Part shown: piece by piece, positions 23,979 to 34,087 of the stretch | Layout of the letters: every line of letters begins with the position of its first letter | Position numbering within the stretch: the stretch's first letter is position 1 | Source of the DNA: Spongospora subterranea f. sp. subterranea | Lineage: Eukaryota; Endomyxa: Phytomyxea; Phytomyxea; Plasmodiophorida | Length of the DNA: 64,000 bases | Reading direction: 5' to 3' | Assembly (NCBI GenBank): GCA_049724395.1 | Contig: JAUGWO010000112.1 | Span: 248,001 to 312,000, forward strand | The notes under the pieces: model-generated | Told to the model about the DNA's origin: nothing | The model's input: the letters and a program-made list of their open reading frames with translations, nothing else | Databases searched by the model: none | Position numbers and translations under genes: made by a program

Positions 23979-24592
23979 TTTCCCTGATTTGGCGATGGCC
24001 AACCTACCCTAACGCAACCCGACACCCACTTCACGGACTATTGACTGAATAAATTGCGCCAGTCATTGATTAATCCCGTAACCTTAATCCCGTAACCTTA
24101 TCCAACTGCACCAGTCAAAACAATTCTTGTTTCGCCAGGGCAAGATGGCACATCCCCGGTCTGAAACTATGGTGAACGATGATATAGAGTAGGAAACTAG
24201 AGGAGGCGGAGACATCATTGCTGCGGTTCGCGTAAGTTGTTTTTTTGTTTTTCATCACGTGTCGCAGGATTATTAGAAACCCTGGTAAACTCGGTGGCGT
24301 AATAATAGTACAGAAATAGAGCCACCAAATGCGATCGCTTCCTCGGCACAACTCCTACGGTGCTGAGTAATCGTTCGCGGTTCATGAGTGCCACTCCCAT
24401 TTACACATAAAATTTACCTATTGACCAGCGCAATGTTGTAAAACTGTTTTGAGGTGTTATTACTCTTCAAGATCAGCCGTCTCCTTCACCAATCTCAATG
24501 CACTATATGTAGACGATTGTATCGCTGCCACGATTGTGGGAATTGCACGGTATCAACAAGAGTGTTGAAAGACTATTCAGACACTGAACCCT
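23979..24592. other. Intergenic region with a short direct repeat
   Basis: A tandem pair of TTAATCCCGTAACC units sits at about 24069-24099. Otherwise no coding support was seen. It lies between two minus-strand genes and should hold the TARBP1 promoter. Confidence 0.4.
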
Positions 24593-25286
24593 TTATTTTC
24601 CACGTAATGCTCGGCTAATCTTTGGAGTAGCAATAACTGTGAGAGCAAACCGAATTGGTTCGGTAAACTTGGTCAAAATCCATGCAACAGCAAAGTTGCC
24701 CGCTTTTGGATTGATTTCCGATAAGTCGATGAGATTTCCTATGATCTGCACGTTGAAACTATGGTTATACATTTCGAAGAAACCACAACTAACCGACTCC
24801 CGCTGACTCTAATAACTTGATGGAATCTGTTGCAGATAAAATTGGCGATTCCAGAAGTCCATATACACAGCCAAGTGTTGCCAGATACAATCCTCCATAC
24901 GTCGACTAATGATCGATTTCTGAGTCCATTTTTTGCATACTGAACATTGGCTAATCACTTACGATAGCGATAACACCATATTTGTTCCATAAAGTTTTCA
25001 TGGAAAACTTCTCTTTAGGTGTCTCAGGCTGCTCATCCTTATCATTGCGATTCTCTGGTGGAGTCGCTGATGCAGCTGGCGCTGTAGAAAACGAACTACG
25101 ATGGAAGCGCGTGTTGTTCGTTAATATAGTAACACAGCTCAGACTTGACAGATAATCTGGCCTGATCGGCTGCATAGAACAAGCCCGAGACCTAATAGCT
25201 GCAAATATAGGTCGATATCGCATCATTATTACTGCACACAATAAATTGGCCAACTGCCTTGGCAGTTTTGTTACAACTGTACACAT
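24593..25286 (-). CDS. FAM210: FAM210 (DUF1279) mitochondrial protein
   Basis: Exon 1 (25286 to about 24960) begins with a basic, Arg/Ser-rich stretch typical of a mitochondrial presequence (MMRYRPIFAAIRSRACSMQP) and an acidic linker, then SMKTLWNKYGVIAIVSD. The next exon (about 24795-24905) has YGGLYLATLGCVYGLLESP, and the last (about 24593-24750) NPKAGNFAVAWILTKFTEP followed by a C-terminus ending SRALRGK. These are the landmarks of DUF1279: a KYG helix, a membrane-spanning segment and the WxxxKxxEPxR end. About 180 residues. FAM210A is an inner-membrane protein linked to mitochondrial translation and cristae in animals. Confidence 0.82.
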
Positions 25287-25639
25287 GTGCGGTCATTTTG
25301 TCCTGTGTACAAGAATCAGCGTCAAAAAAACTCGGCGCACAGGACAATTTCCAAAGCCATTTTGACGACAATTGAAAATGCGCTCTACAGTACGAGGACA
25401 GCGAAAACTGGTTACTAGAGCTGAAACCGGGTGAATAAAGTAACTTGTCGTTTCGAACAAATAATGTTTATGTTTTTGGTCACTTAAAAATCGCAATCAC
25501 TGGTCTAGATAGACAACAGAATTCACGACCGATAAGGCACGACATCACAAAAAACTGATGCAAATAGACTTTGGCTCATACGGCATTGTTTTTTATTTGT
25601 TGAATCACGAGCGAAGATTTTGTTCATCATCGGAAAGAG
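25287..25639. other. Intergenic region
   Basis: No supported gene. Contains the FAM210 upstream region on the minus strand and AT-rich sequence. Confidence 0.35.
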
Positions 25640-26270
25640 ATTGGATTTTTTCTGTTGGGAATATCAGTTGCACATCAGGGAAGACCCAGGGAGAACCAGC
25701 CAACCATAATTAGTTGAGTCAGATATAATCCTTTTCGAGTGTCCACACCAATGCCGAAAACAATTGCTAGAGCTTCTCCTCCGGTGACAGTTGTTCCTTT
25801 CATGATCAGGTTTTTGTAGGTATAGCAACCGTTAGGCATCTTTTCTGAGACGTCATCAGCGCTCTTCTTCAAGTGCTCGGATACCCTGGCCAATGAAAAC
25901 TCATCCACTTTCAAACCTTTTGACCAAATAACCCGACAATCTGCAGGGATAATTTGACCATCTGTAACCATGATGATATCCTCGGGAACTAGCTCAGTTT
26001 CAGGTATGATCTGTTAACATCACGTCAGAAGGCTCCAGAGACGAACAGTTCGTGAACAACAATATTCAGAGGAAGAACAAATCAGAGGCTTATATGCCAT
26101 CAAAAATATGTTTGCAAAAAACATTAAACAACTTGATTCGATATGAAATGTGAAATGACAGTACGTTGACTTGACCACCATTGCGGATGACCTGAACCCC
26201 AACTCCTCGTGACGCTCTGGCCCCCGCTAATATCAAAAACGTCATGCACGACACCAGAATCAATTTTTAA
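25640..26270 (-). pseudogene. P2-type ATPase actuator-domain fragment
   Basis: Two exon-like segments: GARASRGVGVQVIRNGGQVN (about 26160-26230), then, after an intron of about 150 bp, ETELVPEDIIMVTDGQIIPA and DCRVIWSKGLKVDEFSLAR, continuing to GTTVTGGEALAIVFGIGVDT. This is the actuator domain of cation P-type ATPases (family form: ELVVGDxVxVxxGDxIPADxR..., KVDxSSLTGESEP). The catalytic TGES is replaced by a degenerate ARVS. No phosphorylation domain (DKTGT) or core membrane helices follow. It is either a truncated relic or the C-terminal part of the adjacent secretory ORF, whose end splices towards it with a one-base phase mismatch. Confidence 0.6.
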
Positions 26271-26272
26271 AC

Positions 26273-27065
26273 TTACCAAAAAAAGGGGTCGTGACGACCC
26301 GCAAACTTCTCAGGGAACGACGTCGAGTCTAAGACGTTGCGTCCGTACAATTTTCGCTGGCGTTTGACTTTGTTGTCGTACAGACCGAGCGGTTGAATCT
26401 TGCCGCTGCTTGTGTAGTCTTTCACCAAACCTATCAGCAATTCGATGTCCTTAATCGGAAGACGCCACTTTGTTAGAAGCATGTTCAGATTCTCAAACAA
26501 CTGGTCTATCTGTTGGATGCCCTCTTCCGTTGAATCTGGATTCGGCTTTATTGTGACCACCACCATCTCCTTTACAATTGCCATCACCTGTGTGATCAGA
26601 TTGTTCTGGTCTCTGTAATAGTCAGGATTATCTCTCCGATCGACAGGCAGATCTTCAGTCGACTCGGATATGAAGAGACGTGTAATCTTCTCTTTCATCT
26701 CCATCGTGATGAGGTCCAGTAGTGGCATAGTAGCGTAATTTTTCTGACATATTGCTCAGTCTCAGAATTGTTCATATGTGGCCAATGCTAACCTCTTTCT
26801 TAAGAATTTGTTCCGAAATTTCAATTGCGTCGATGCAGACCTGTCCGATGTAGAATTTCTTTTCGGGGACTTCACGTATTTGCGGTTCAGCAGGTCCAGT
26901 GTATGTCAGCATTCCAGCTTCTTGAAGGCGACTGATGCCAGCGACATTTGAGATCGCCTCACTCGGGCCAGCGTCAGAAGAAGTTTCGAGGATTTCAGGT
27001 TGGGCGATGGTGAAGGCAGTGACGCAGGCCAGGGTCATGAACATAGGACTCAATGTCGATCTCAT
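26273..27065 (-). CDS. Secreted or lumenal unknown protein
   Basis: The ATG at 27065 opens a clear signal peptide (MRSTLSPMFMTLACVTAFTI, cleavage likely after IAQ). The mature part includes KFYIGQVCIDAIEISEQIL. A 50-bp intron (about 26729-26780) joins it to a helical exon (LLDLITMEMKEKITRLFIS to FPEKFAGRHDPFF). About 240 residues, no family recognised. The exon ends at a strong donor (GTAAG), and the next acceptor leads into the actuator-like segment downstream, so the protein may be longer. The signal peptide and clean splice argue for a real gene. Confidence 0.6.
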
Positions 27066-28082
27066 GGCTGGAACGAAGATCAGAGGGCAAACTCGAGGTG
27101 GCCTTGGCTTGTTGAGATCAATGGGATATCAAGCTTCGATGTGAACGAAGAGAATCGGGGTTTCGGGGCGGCTACTGTAATTACCCTCTGACTATGGATA
27201 ATCCCGTGTCACGCCATGGGCCCTAAACCAGTGACGGCTGTGCGCAAGGCAGGTGCTGTTGATTATTCTCGAGCAAGGGGTGCGTACTGTAAGTCCGCGG
27301 ACTTTTTACTGGGGAATCCTGATCTACTTGGGCAAGCCAGATCATTCTTCCTCCTCAGATTCTTTCGGACAATCGGACCACCAGAATCAGCAAGCAGAAT
27401 CTTGCGCAGAATAATTCTACTTGGACACCTGCCTTACCCCATGAGGGCGGATTCAGTCGCGATCCAATTTGATCCAACACTGTGCGCAGTCCTTGTAGAT
27501 AGTGTTCCAACAGTCAGTTTCTCATTTACCGTAAGCGGAGTCGCTCATATACAGACGCAGCACATCCGTGCAGCCTCGGGCAGTGAAACGGATCCCAACA
27601 TTGTTAGAGCAAAAGTTGCGTCTTGAAAAATCCAATCCAACGAGCTATCGCGCTATAATAGATTACAGTAGATAATCCTAATAAGACATCGTTACGGCGG
27701 GGTCTCTCGAGGTTTTGGTTCCTGAAAAACTCGAGTGTACATATGAGCTCAAAAAGCTCCATTAAAAGTTCCATAACTTTCTCAACAAGCGATCTGATTA
27801 ATGGATACTGTACCGATCTAGCAGTCTTTGCGCTTTCGACTCGCCCTCATTTTTCGGAATTGCGCCCAAAAAACCTGCAGATAGCCTGAAAGTGAGTATG
27901 TACACTCATTCCGCATTGTGCCCAATTCACTTCCCTAAAACCAATTCACTTGGTACATCTCTAACTTCTGTTTTTTTTTCTTCGCTGAGGAAGAGTCAAC
28001 GCAGCGCGCCAAGAGCGCATGCGAGCACTGCAGCTCGCGCCCGACCCCAACCCGACCAGCATGCCAGCTGTGCGGGAAATGC
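27066..28082. other. Low-information region left of the palindrome
   Basis: A long ATG frame at 27216-27626 (+, 136 codons) resembles nothing known and may be chance. An ORF beginning near 28019 runs into the palindrome arm (next entry). Confidence 0.3.
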
Positions 28083-28935
28083 TGAATCGCTGCCGAACAG
28101 GGCTGAAATGCCCGAAATGTGGAACATTGGGAAAGCTGCAGCCGCAGAAAGATGGTGACGACGTCATTTTGCGCTGCACGGCAGTGCAGATGGATCTTCC
28201 CTGCCGAAAGAAAGTTGGCGAGAGGCAATCCCTGCAACTAGCTCGGACGAACGATAATAAGACGGCGTGTATCAATTATGTATTCACATGACTAACGAAT
28301 GCACATATTCCGTGCAGAAGGCAATAACTAAGAAGACGGCGTGACCACCAGTAAGACGGCAGGACCATGACTGAAGCAAAGGCCGCGTCACTGGAAGAGA
28401 TGCGTCACGGACTGCGGAACCTGCGAGAGAGGTCTGCCGGAAGAGAAGGAAGAATAAGACAGAATTGATTGATTGACAAAAGCGATAGAAGTCTGAACTC
28501 AACTTACACGGCAAGTTGGCACAAAGAATTCTTTCGCTTTTGTCAATCAATCAATTCTGTCTTATTCTTCCTTCTCTTCCGGCAGACTCTCTCGCAGGTT
28601 CCGCAGTCCGTGACGCATCTCTTCCAGTGACGCGGCCTTTGCTTCAGTCATGGTCCTGCCGTCTTACTGGTGGTCACGCCGTCTTCTTAGTTATTGCCTT
28701 CTGCACGGAATATGTGCATTCGTTAGTCATGTGAATACATAATTGATACACGCCGTCTTATTATCGTTCGTCCGAGCTAGTTGCAGGGATTGCCTCTCGC
28801 CAACTTTCTTTCGGCAGGGAAGATCCATCTGCACTGCCGTGCAGCGCAAAATGACGTCGTCACCATCTTTCTGCGGCTGCAGCTTTCCCAATGTTCCTCA
28901 TTTCGGGCATTTCAGCCCTGTTCGGCAGCGATTCA
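28083..28935. repeat. Near-perfect 403-bp inverted repeat (palindrome) with 48-bp loop
   Basis: Left arm 28083-28485 and right arm 28534-28935 are reverse complements with only a few differences (for example one indel near 28430/28588 and a mismatch near 28120/28898). The loop is 28486-28533. The left arm carries the end of a zinc-ribbon ORF (from about 28019; CPKCGTLGKLQPQKDGD, then ILRCTA and CRKKVGER) that weakly resembles the N-terminus of ISXO2/Merlin-type DDE transposases. The high identity implies a recent origin as a foldback element, an inverted duplication or an amplification artefact. Confidence 0.9.
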
Positions 28936-28936
28936 T

Positions 28937-29525
28937 TACGTTATCATAAAAGAGTTCATCCCATCCCTGGACGTCGAATCATCGGCGCACCCGGCACCTG
29001 GTTTGGATGGCGTAACCACGTTTCTGTTAAAATAATGATTCTAGTGTCAGTGTTCTTCATAAATACGATCAAATTAGTCTGCTTGGTGGCCGAGAGGCCT
29101 TCCACGTTCCATGAGCCGGCCTTCATAATAGCGAAGGCGGCTCATTCTGGCTTTCAGGGGCACCCACCAACTGAGGACGGGTCGAGATTTCTGAGATGTT
29201 TGATTTGTTGTTGAAGCTTGGCTCCTGTCTGTCCCTGTTGGTGGCAGGCATGTCCGGGTGAGTGTTGGACATGAGTTCGAAACCCCGTGAGTGATGGAAT
29301 TTTGGGAGACCCCCCAAGGTTGCATCCAATACGGAAAAGTAGAGTGAATGTTGAACACGAAGGTCTGACCACGTGGCCTCTAATGAATGTGGGAGAGCGA
29401 GCTGCTTGCAGTAAACTCGGAAACTCTGGATAGGCAATGTAATTAGGTGGGGGCAGGTCCCATTCGGTGTGGTCGTTAGGACAGATTATGTTGCTGAATC
29501 CAGCTGGTCTAATAGGTTCCTTCAT
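28937..29525 (-). mobile_element. LINE (non-LTR retrotransposon) fragment with endonuclease start
   Basis: Minus-strand reading gives AGSWNVEGLSATKQTNLIVF, then MKNTDTRIIILTETWLRHPN. This is the opening of an apurinic-type endonuclease domain of LINE ORF2 (WNV.GL..., ...I.L.ET.L). The sequence upstream (29130-29525) is open and could be the N-terminal region of the same ORF. The element stops at the edge of the palindrome near 28935; no reverse transcriptase follows, so it is 3'-truncated in this copy. Confidence 0.65.
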
Positions 29526-29589
29526 AGGATACCCAAGCTACTTGTAGCGGCCAGGCGGAAGTAGGGAAAGCCTGGTAGTACACAGGCTT

Positions 29590-30830
29590 ACTCAACCCAT
29601 AAGAACCCGCGATCCTTTGTATACCATACCATACCATTTGATTTGTTGAACTCGAGAATTCCCAAATTCTTTGGACGAGGAACTTTGAAAAACGTCATAA
29701 TGTGTAAACTCAATTGTCCGGCCATTAGGGGCAAAAATTTCGTGTAGGCCCCCTGTGGGTCGTGGCCGTCCTCGCCGCGTCGACATGCTCTTTCTTGGGG
29801 CATGCCGTCCTGATGTGCCCCCGCTCATGGAATCGATAACAGGTCCTTGACCGCATCGCGTGCGCGCAATCCCGGTAGCTGTGTTCGTCGCTCGCGCATG
29901 TCGTGCAACGATAGGTTAACTGTGGCGTCGGTGGTGCCCCGATCGCCGCTGCTCCTACATCGGGCAGGCTTGTCGCTGCCGATCCTATCGTTTTGGCGTT
30001 CGTCGGACGGCGTCCAGCGCGTTGCTCGCGCAGCCGTTCCTTGTATAGACAGGAATGCAAAAATCGCAGTCGCTCCTCGACTGGCAGGTCGCGTGCTCTG
30101 TTCGTAAATAAATACGTCGTTTCCAACATCTCCCTTGTCTTGTCCGCAATGCTGGCCCGGTAGACCAAATATATAAACTCGGTCGTTGCTTGACCCGGCA
30201 GATTGGCCTGCAATTCATTGATTGTTGTTTCCAGCCGCTCGAGGAACGCCGTCAACAGTTCCTCCGGTCGTTGGTGGACGGCCAAGGCGGCTTCCATCCA
30301 TCGATTCCCGTCCTCCTGTTCCAACGATCCCTGAATTCGCGCGCGCGCGTACAGAAGAACCTCTTCGTACGGGTCGTCCGGAAGCATTCGCTCAGCGGAC
30401 GCCACCAACTCCACTAGTGACTTATTCCCCATCCTTGTGCGAATCCAGATCTCGACGTCGCGTCGGTCCTCATACTCGAGTCTTCGAACCGTCGATATGG
30501 CCATGTTGATCCACATGACCGCGCTGTCAACCTCCGCCGCGCTCCACGGGTTCGCCGACCGCCGTGCATGTCGCGAATTTCGACGGATTGAACTGCCCTG
30601 AGCGCACTGGGATCCGTTGCGCCCGATGAAGGTTCGGCTGTTCCCGCGTCGCCTTGACATCTGGCTCCGCCTCCACCACCTGAACCTCTGCCGCTTCCGA
30701 GGGTGCCGGTAGTAGTCGCTTTGTCAGCGCCTCTATAACCTGGCAGAGCCGCTCCTGCTCTGCCCGCATGCTCGTCAGCTGTTCTTGCACGCTGGAGGCT
30801 TCGTCGTACCCGGACTCTGTTTTCATCGCT
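29590..30830 (-). mobile_element. Fossil LTR retrotransposon, gag region (Ty3/gypsy-like)
   Basis: A broken gag-like region on the minus strand. It carries a coiled N-terminus, a helical capsid-like middle and a basic, zinc-knuckle-like C-terminus near 29750-29860. No pol region was found next to it, and only the gag part remains. It carries at least one or two breaks. An old, partial copy. Confidence 0.6.
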
Positions 30831-30839
30831 CCCGATTAT

Positions 30840-31150
30840 AAAGTTTCAATTATGTGTAGCGATATGTTGCTTTAGGAGCGAGAGATGGAGTAGGAAGTTG
30901 ACGTTGTTTGTAATAATTAAAACTTTATTATGACACTGAGTCTGAATCAAAACTCAATCGCCTTGATTTCATGACTCATGTCCCTAAACCGAGTGGTGTC
31001 ACCACAGCCTTGTTTCGCCTGAAATTTCTGGCTCAACGCGACATCTGCCACGCCCCATCAGTGACAGTTGTGAAGTCCAAATTCGCTCCTTCAACGATGA
31101 CCTGTCACCGTATATATAATCCTACCAGAGATAGGACACAACACTCTGTT
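30840..31150 (-). repeat. Possible LTR remnant next to the gag fossil
   Basis: Non-coding sequence that lies where a 5' LTR would be expected for the minus-strand gag fossil. No matching second copy was found in the window, so the assignment rests on position only. Confidence 0.25.
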
Positions 31151-31339
31151 TGATGAGATCGAGGCCGGGATGACCGACGTTTTTTCCTTAGCGCTGCGCG
31201 ACCCCATCGCGGGACTACTACGGGCTGAAAAAACTCAAAAGAGTGATACTGTGGTTCTTGGCGGAATAACCCCTTAGAAGAAATAGCCCCTAGGGGTGCA
31301 CATTTTTTACTGAGTTTTAGTTTTTCAGAAAGGACCAAG

Positions 31340-32018
31340 ATGTCGACGGCCGATGCCGAGATCCTTGGTCTTCGAAATCCCGACAATGGACGATCGTGTG
31401 GGTCACATACAGTCTGTGGCGATGTGGTCACTGTCGACACGCTTTTGCGGTTCAAATTCACCCTTATTGAGAGTATTTTCCCACAATGTCTCGTTTCTAT
31501 CAACACCAACATTTTGATGTTTACAATTCCTCAATCAGGAAACGGTGTGGTCGAAGAAGCGGTGGCTGTACATACTGTCATCAATGGTTATGAATCTGTA
31601 ACATATGTGTCAACGTATTGACCCTATGTTATAGCCTACGACAGGCTACCCTATTGTATTGGATATAGCTGGCAACGGAGTTCCTGACGGACTTTACGGA
31701 CCAGATATCGGATCTAATACACAGAGAGTATATTGGCTCGGAATAGGAACATCTATTGTGTGTAAATAGCATCTATAGTAATCCACCTGACCAGTGTATA
31801 CCGATGTCTATGTTACAGAATCGTGTCGTATCGGATTCCTGCCCAAGAGCTGCGTTCCGGTGCATGAGCGATATGTGGGAAAGTTCGCACAAGTGGTAGA
31901 TACAGCAGTTGTCGAAATAATTTTCATGAAGAAGTTCTCTTATACGCTGCGAAAGTCCAACCGAGAATCTTAATGGGCGAAGCAATTGGACACGTTGGAC
32001 GTCTCAAATCACATTAAT
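31340..32018 (+). CDS. Unknown protein, possible multi-exon gene
   Basis: The ATG at 31340 starts MSTADAEILGLRNPDNGRSC, then GDVVTVDTLLRFKFTLIE. After an intron ending near 31538 comes NGVVEEAVAVHTVINGYES, and after another ending near 31820 CRIGFLPKSCVPVHERYVGK. The chain (a strand-rich domain ending in a G-F-L-P motif) loosely resembles HIRAN-like folds, but I am not confident. The C-terminus may end LKSH at about 32018. It sits beside mobile DNA, so it could itself be a domesticated or decaying element gene. Confidence 0.4.
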
Positions 32019-32389
32019 TAGGGGCGTACGCGACAAAGGCGACGACAGTTGCTTCGACCAGTTTACTTCAGTCATCGAAAGATTTGTAAAGCGGCACCGA
32101 GCGATTTCCGAGTGATGTTCTGATTGGTTTCAAATAACCGGCTCATAAGAAGCGGGTTCCGTTATCTTTTGCAAAAGTCGCACCGCTGTTGCCAAAGAAA
32201 GCTTGATGTGGCCATATCGCTTAGGACTGTAATTACACGATCAAGAACAGATTCGCAAAATTCCTGTCCCATTGACCCTGACACGTTAAGTGGTTGACGG
32301 TAGTCACCTGCATGAATGATATCCATATTTATGTTATGACATAGTTTGTAATCGCGACAACAGAGCGCGTTAATGATGCTTAAACTCAA

Positions 32390-33467
32390 TCAAATAGAGT
32401 CCATTGAGAACTTGGGGTCCAACTCCGTTAGACGCGACCTCATTGCTTTGATTATGACGTTCTTTTTCGTGACGATTTTTTTGAGCTCTTGAAACTGAGG
32501 CGTCAACGAAACCTTTGTATCTAACGATTTTTTGCAGTCGGCTAACTCACTTCGCAATTCATGCAGTTGAGCCTAAAGGAAAGAATCAATGATCGATGAA
32601 ACTCAATGATTCATTTTGGCCAGACTCGAAGTTGTGCAACCTCAGCTGACGCGGCGCCAGCCGTGTTCTCGTCTTTGTAGATCTGAATTGCGACCTCATT
32701 CCTTTTTACTTGTTCTTGCAGCGTCGTATTGCTTTGTGTAAGATTAGACAGCTAAACACAGAAGAAGATAAATTGATCCCGGAACTCGATTCGGAAATGG
32801 GTTGAACCTGAGTTTTCATCGTCTCTAATCGATAACAATATCGTTCGTTCTCATCGGTCAATTCTTTGATCTTCATGACCAGGCCAGTATCGACCGTGGC
32901 ACCGCCAATGGCTCCAAGCCTGTTTTTTGAAAGCTAACATTCCTTAAATGGAATGATTGATAGCCAAAAATAATCAATACTGACCGAAGGAAGACTATTT
33001 AGCAGATTGACGGTATTGTCTTTCACAGTTTCTGACCCGATTTTGTCGATGTCCCTTAATAATACTCTGGATAGCGAATCAGCAAATATCATTCATCCAA
33101 GTGTTCCATTACTCGTCGTCGAGTTTCGACGTCTCGACACGCAACTGGATGCGTTGCCCTTCCGCCTGTAAAAATAGCTGTCTAAGAACGAGGACGCTTG
33201 TCCGACTAAAGTTGTCGAGTTCATCGCCAATATTGCTGTTCAGTAATATACGCAAACCCTCGAATATATCCACCACATCCTCATGTGTATACAGGTCCTC
33301 AAACATTCTGAAGAATTAGTCTTCGAACTGTTGGCCAGGAACGAATTGCTGTTTTACCGAGTATCTTTCACTTCGTCGAAAGTTCGCTGGACTTCATTTA
33401 GATGCTGGTCACGCTTCGAGCGGAAATATCGAAGGTATTCGATGACCTGTTGCCGGTTGCCCATCAT
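32390..33467 (-). CDS. LZTFL1: LZTFL1 (leucine zipper transcription factor-like 1), BBSome regulator
   Basis: The ATG at 33467 (an in-frame TGA immediately precedes it) gives MMGNRQQVIEYLRYFRSKRD, matching the LZTFL1 N-terminus (NEVINYMRFARSKR). Next come MFEDLYTHEDVVDIFEGLRI and LVLRQLFLQAEGQRIQLRVE, as in VLLLRQLFAQAE. Several coiled-coil exons follow, ending FQELKKIVTKKNVIIKAMRS, equivalent to the family's NMKEILTKKNDQIKDLRKR. About 300 residues. LZTFL1 restrains BBSome entry into cilia and so implies a ciliated organism. Introns are about 45-55 bp. Confidence 0.85.
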
Positions 33468-34087
33468 TCAGATGCTTGCAAGCTGAATCTTCCAGGGCAG
33501 AGGACATGGTACTGTAGTTTAACACGAAAATACGTTCAGTTTATCAAAACATCATCAAACACCCAGTCATAAACAGTCACAAACACACATTTCATTTGTG
33601 GGAAAATAAAGAGAATTGGTATGGTATTTCCGGGCAAGATAAATAACAAGCTGGGTTCGCGATAGGATTTCGAATTGTGATGTTGTCGGTACAAACAGAT
33701 GCGATGGCAAGCCAAGAACTGGTAGTGTCAAAACGGATGCAAAGTAGCCAAACCAGAAAGCAAACGCTGACTTTTCAATCGACTATTTGATGGATTTCTA
33801 ACGACATTTTACAAGGAAACTCAGGTCGAGTCAACGCGGCACCATCTCTATGCTTTATGATTCCGCCCAAAGCAAAATAAAGCACGCCGATGTTCTGATT
33901 CGAGTTCAAGTAAACGAACCAACAACCCCCTTATGGTACTTTCATTCTGACAGTCGATCTTCGTTGATAAATCATGCATTACAAAAACTACGAACCTCTT
34001 TCGTAAAAAGCACTTCGATTTCCATCGAAATAAAAAGAGGAACAAAAGGAACAGCAACGATGCCTGTTACTCCCTGTGTAATGAAAT
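33468..34087. other. Divergent/tandem intergenic region
   Basis: Upstream of LZTFL1 and downstream of the AIFM3-like gene. An open plus-strand frame at 33850-34188 (112 codons) overlaps the oxidoreductase's 3' end and has no family support, so it was not called. Confidence 0.35.
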
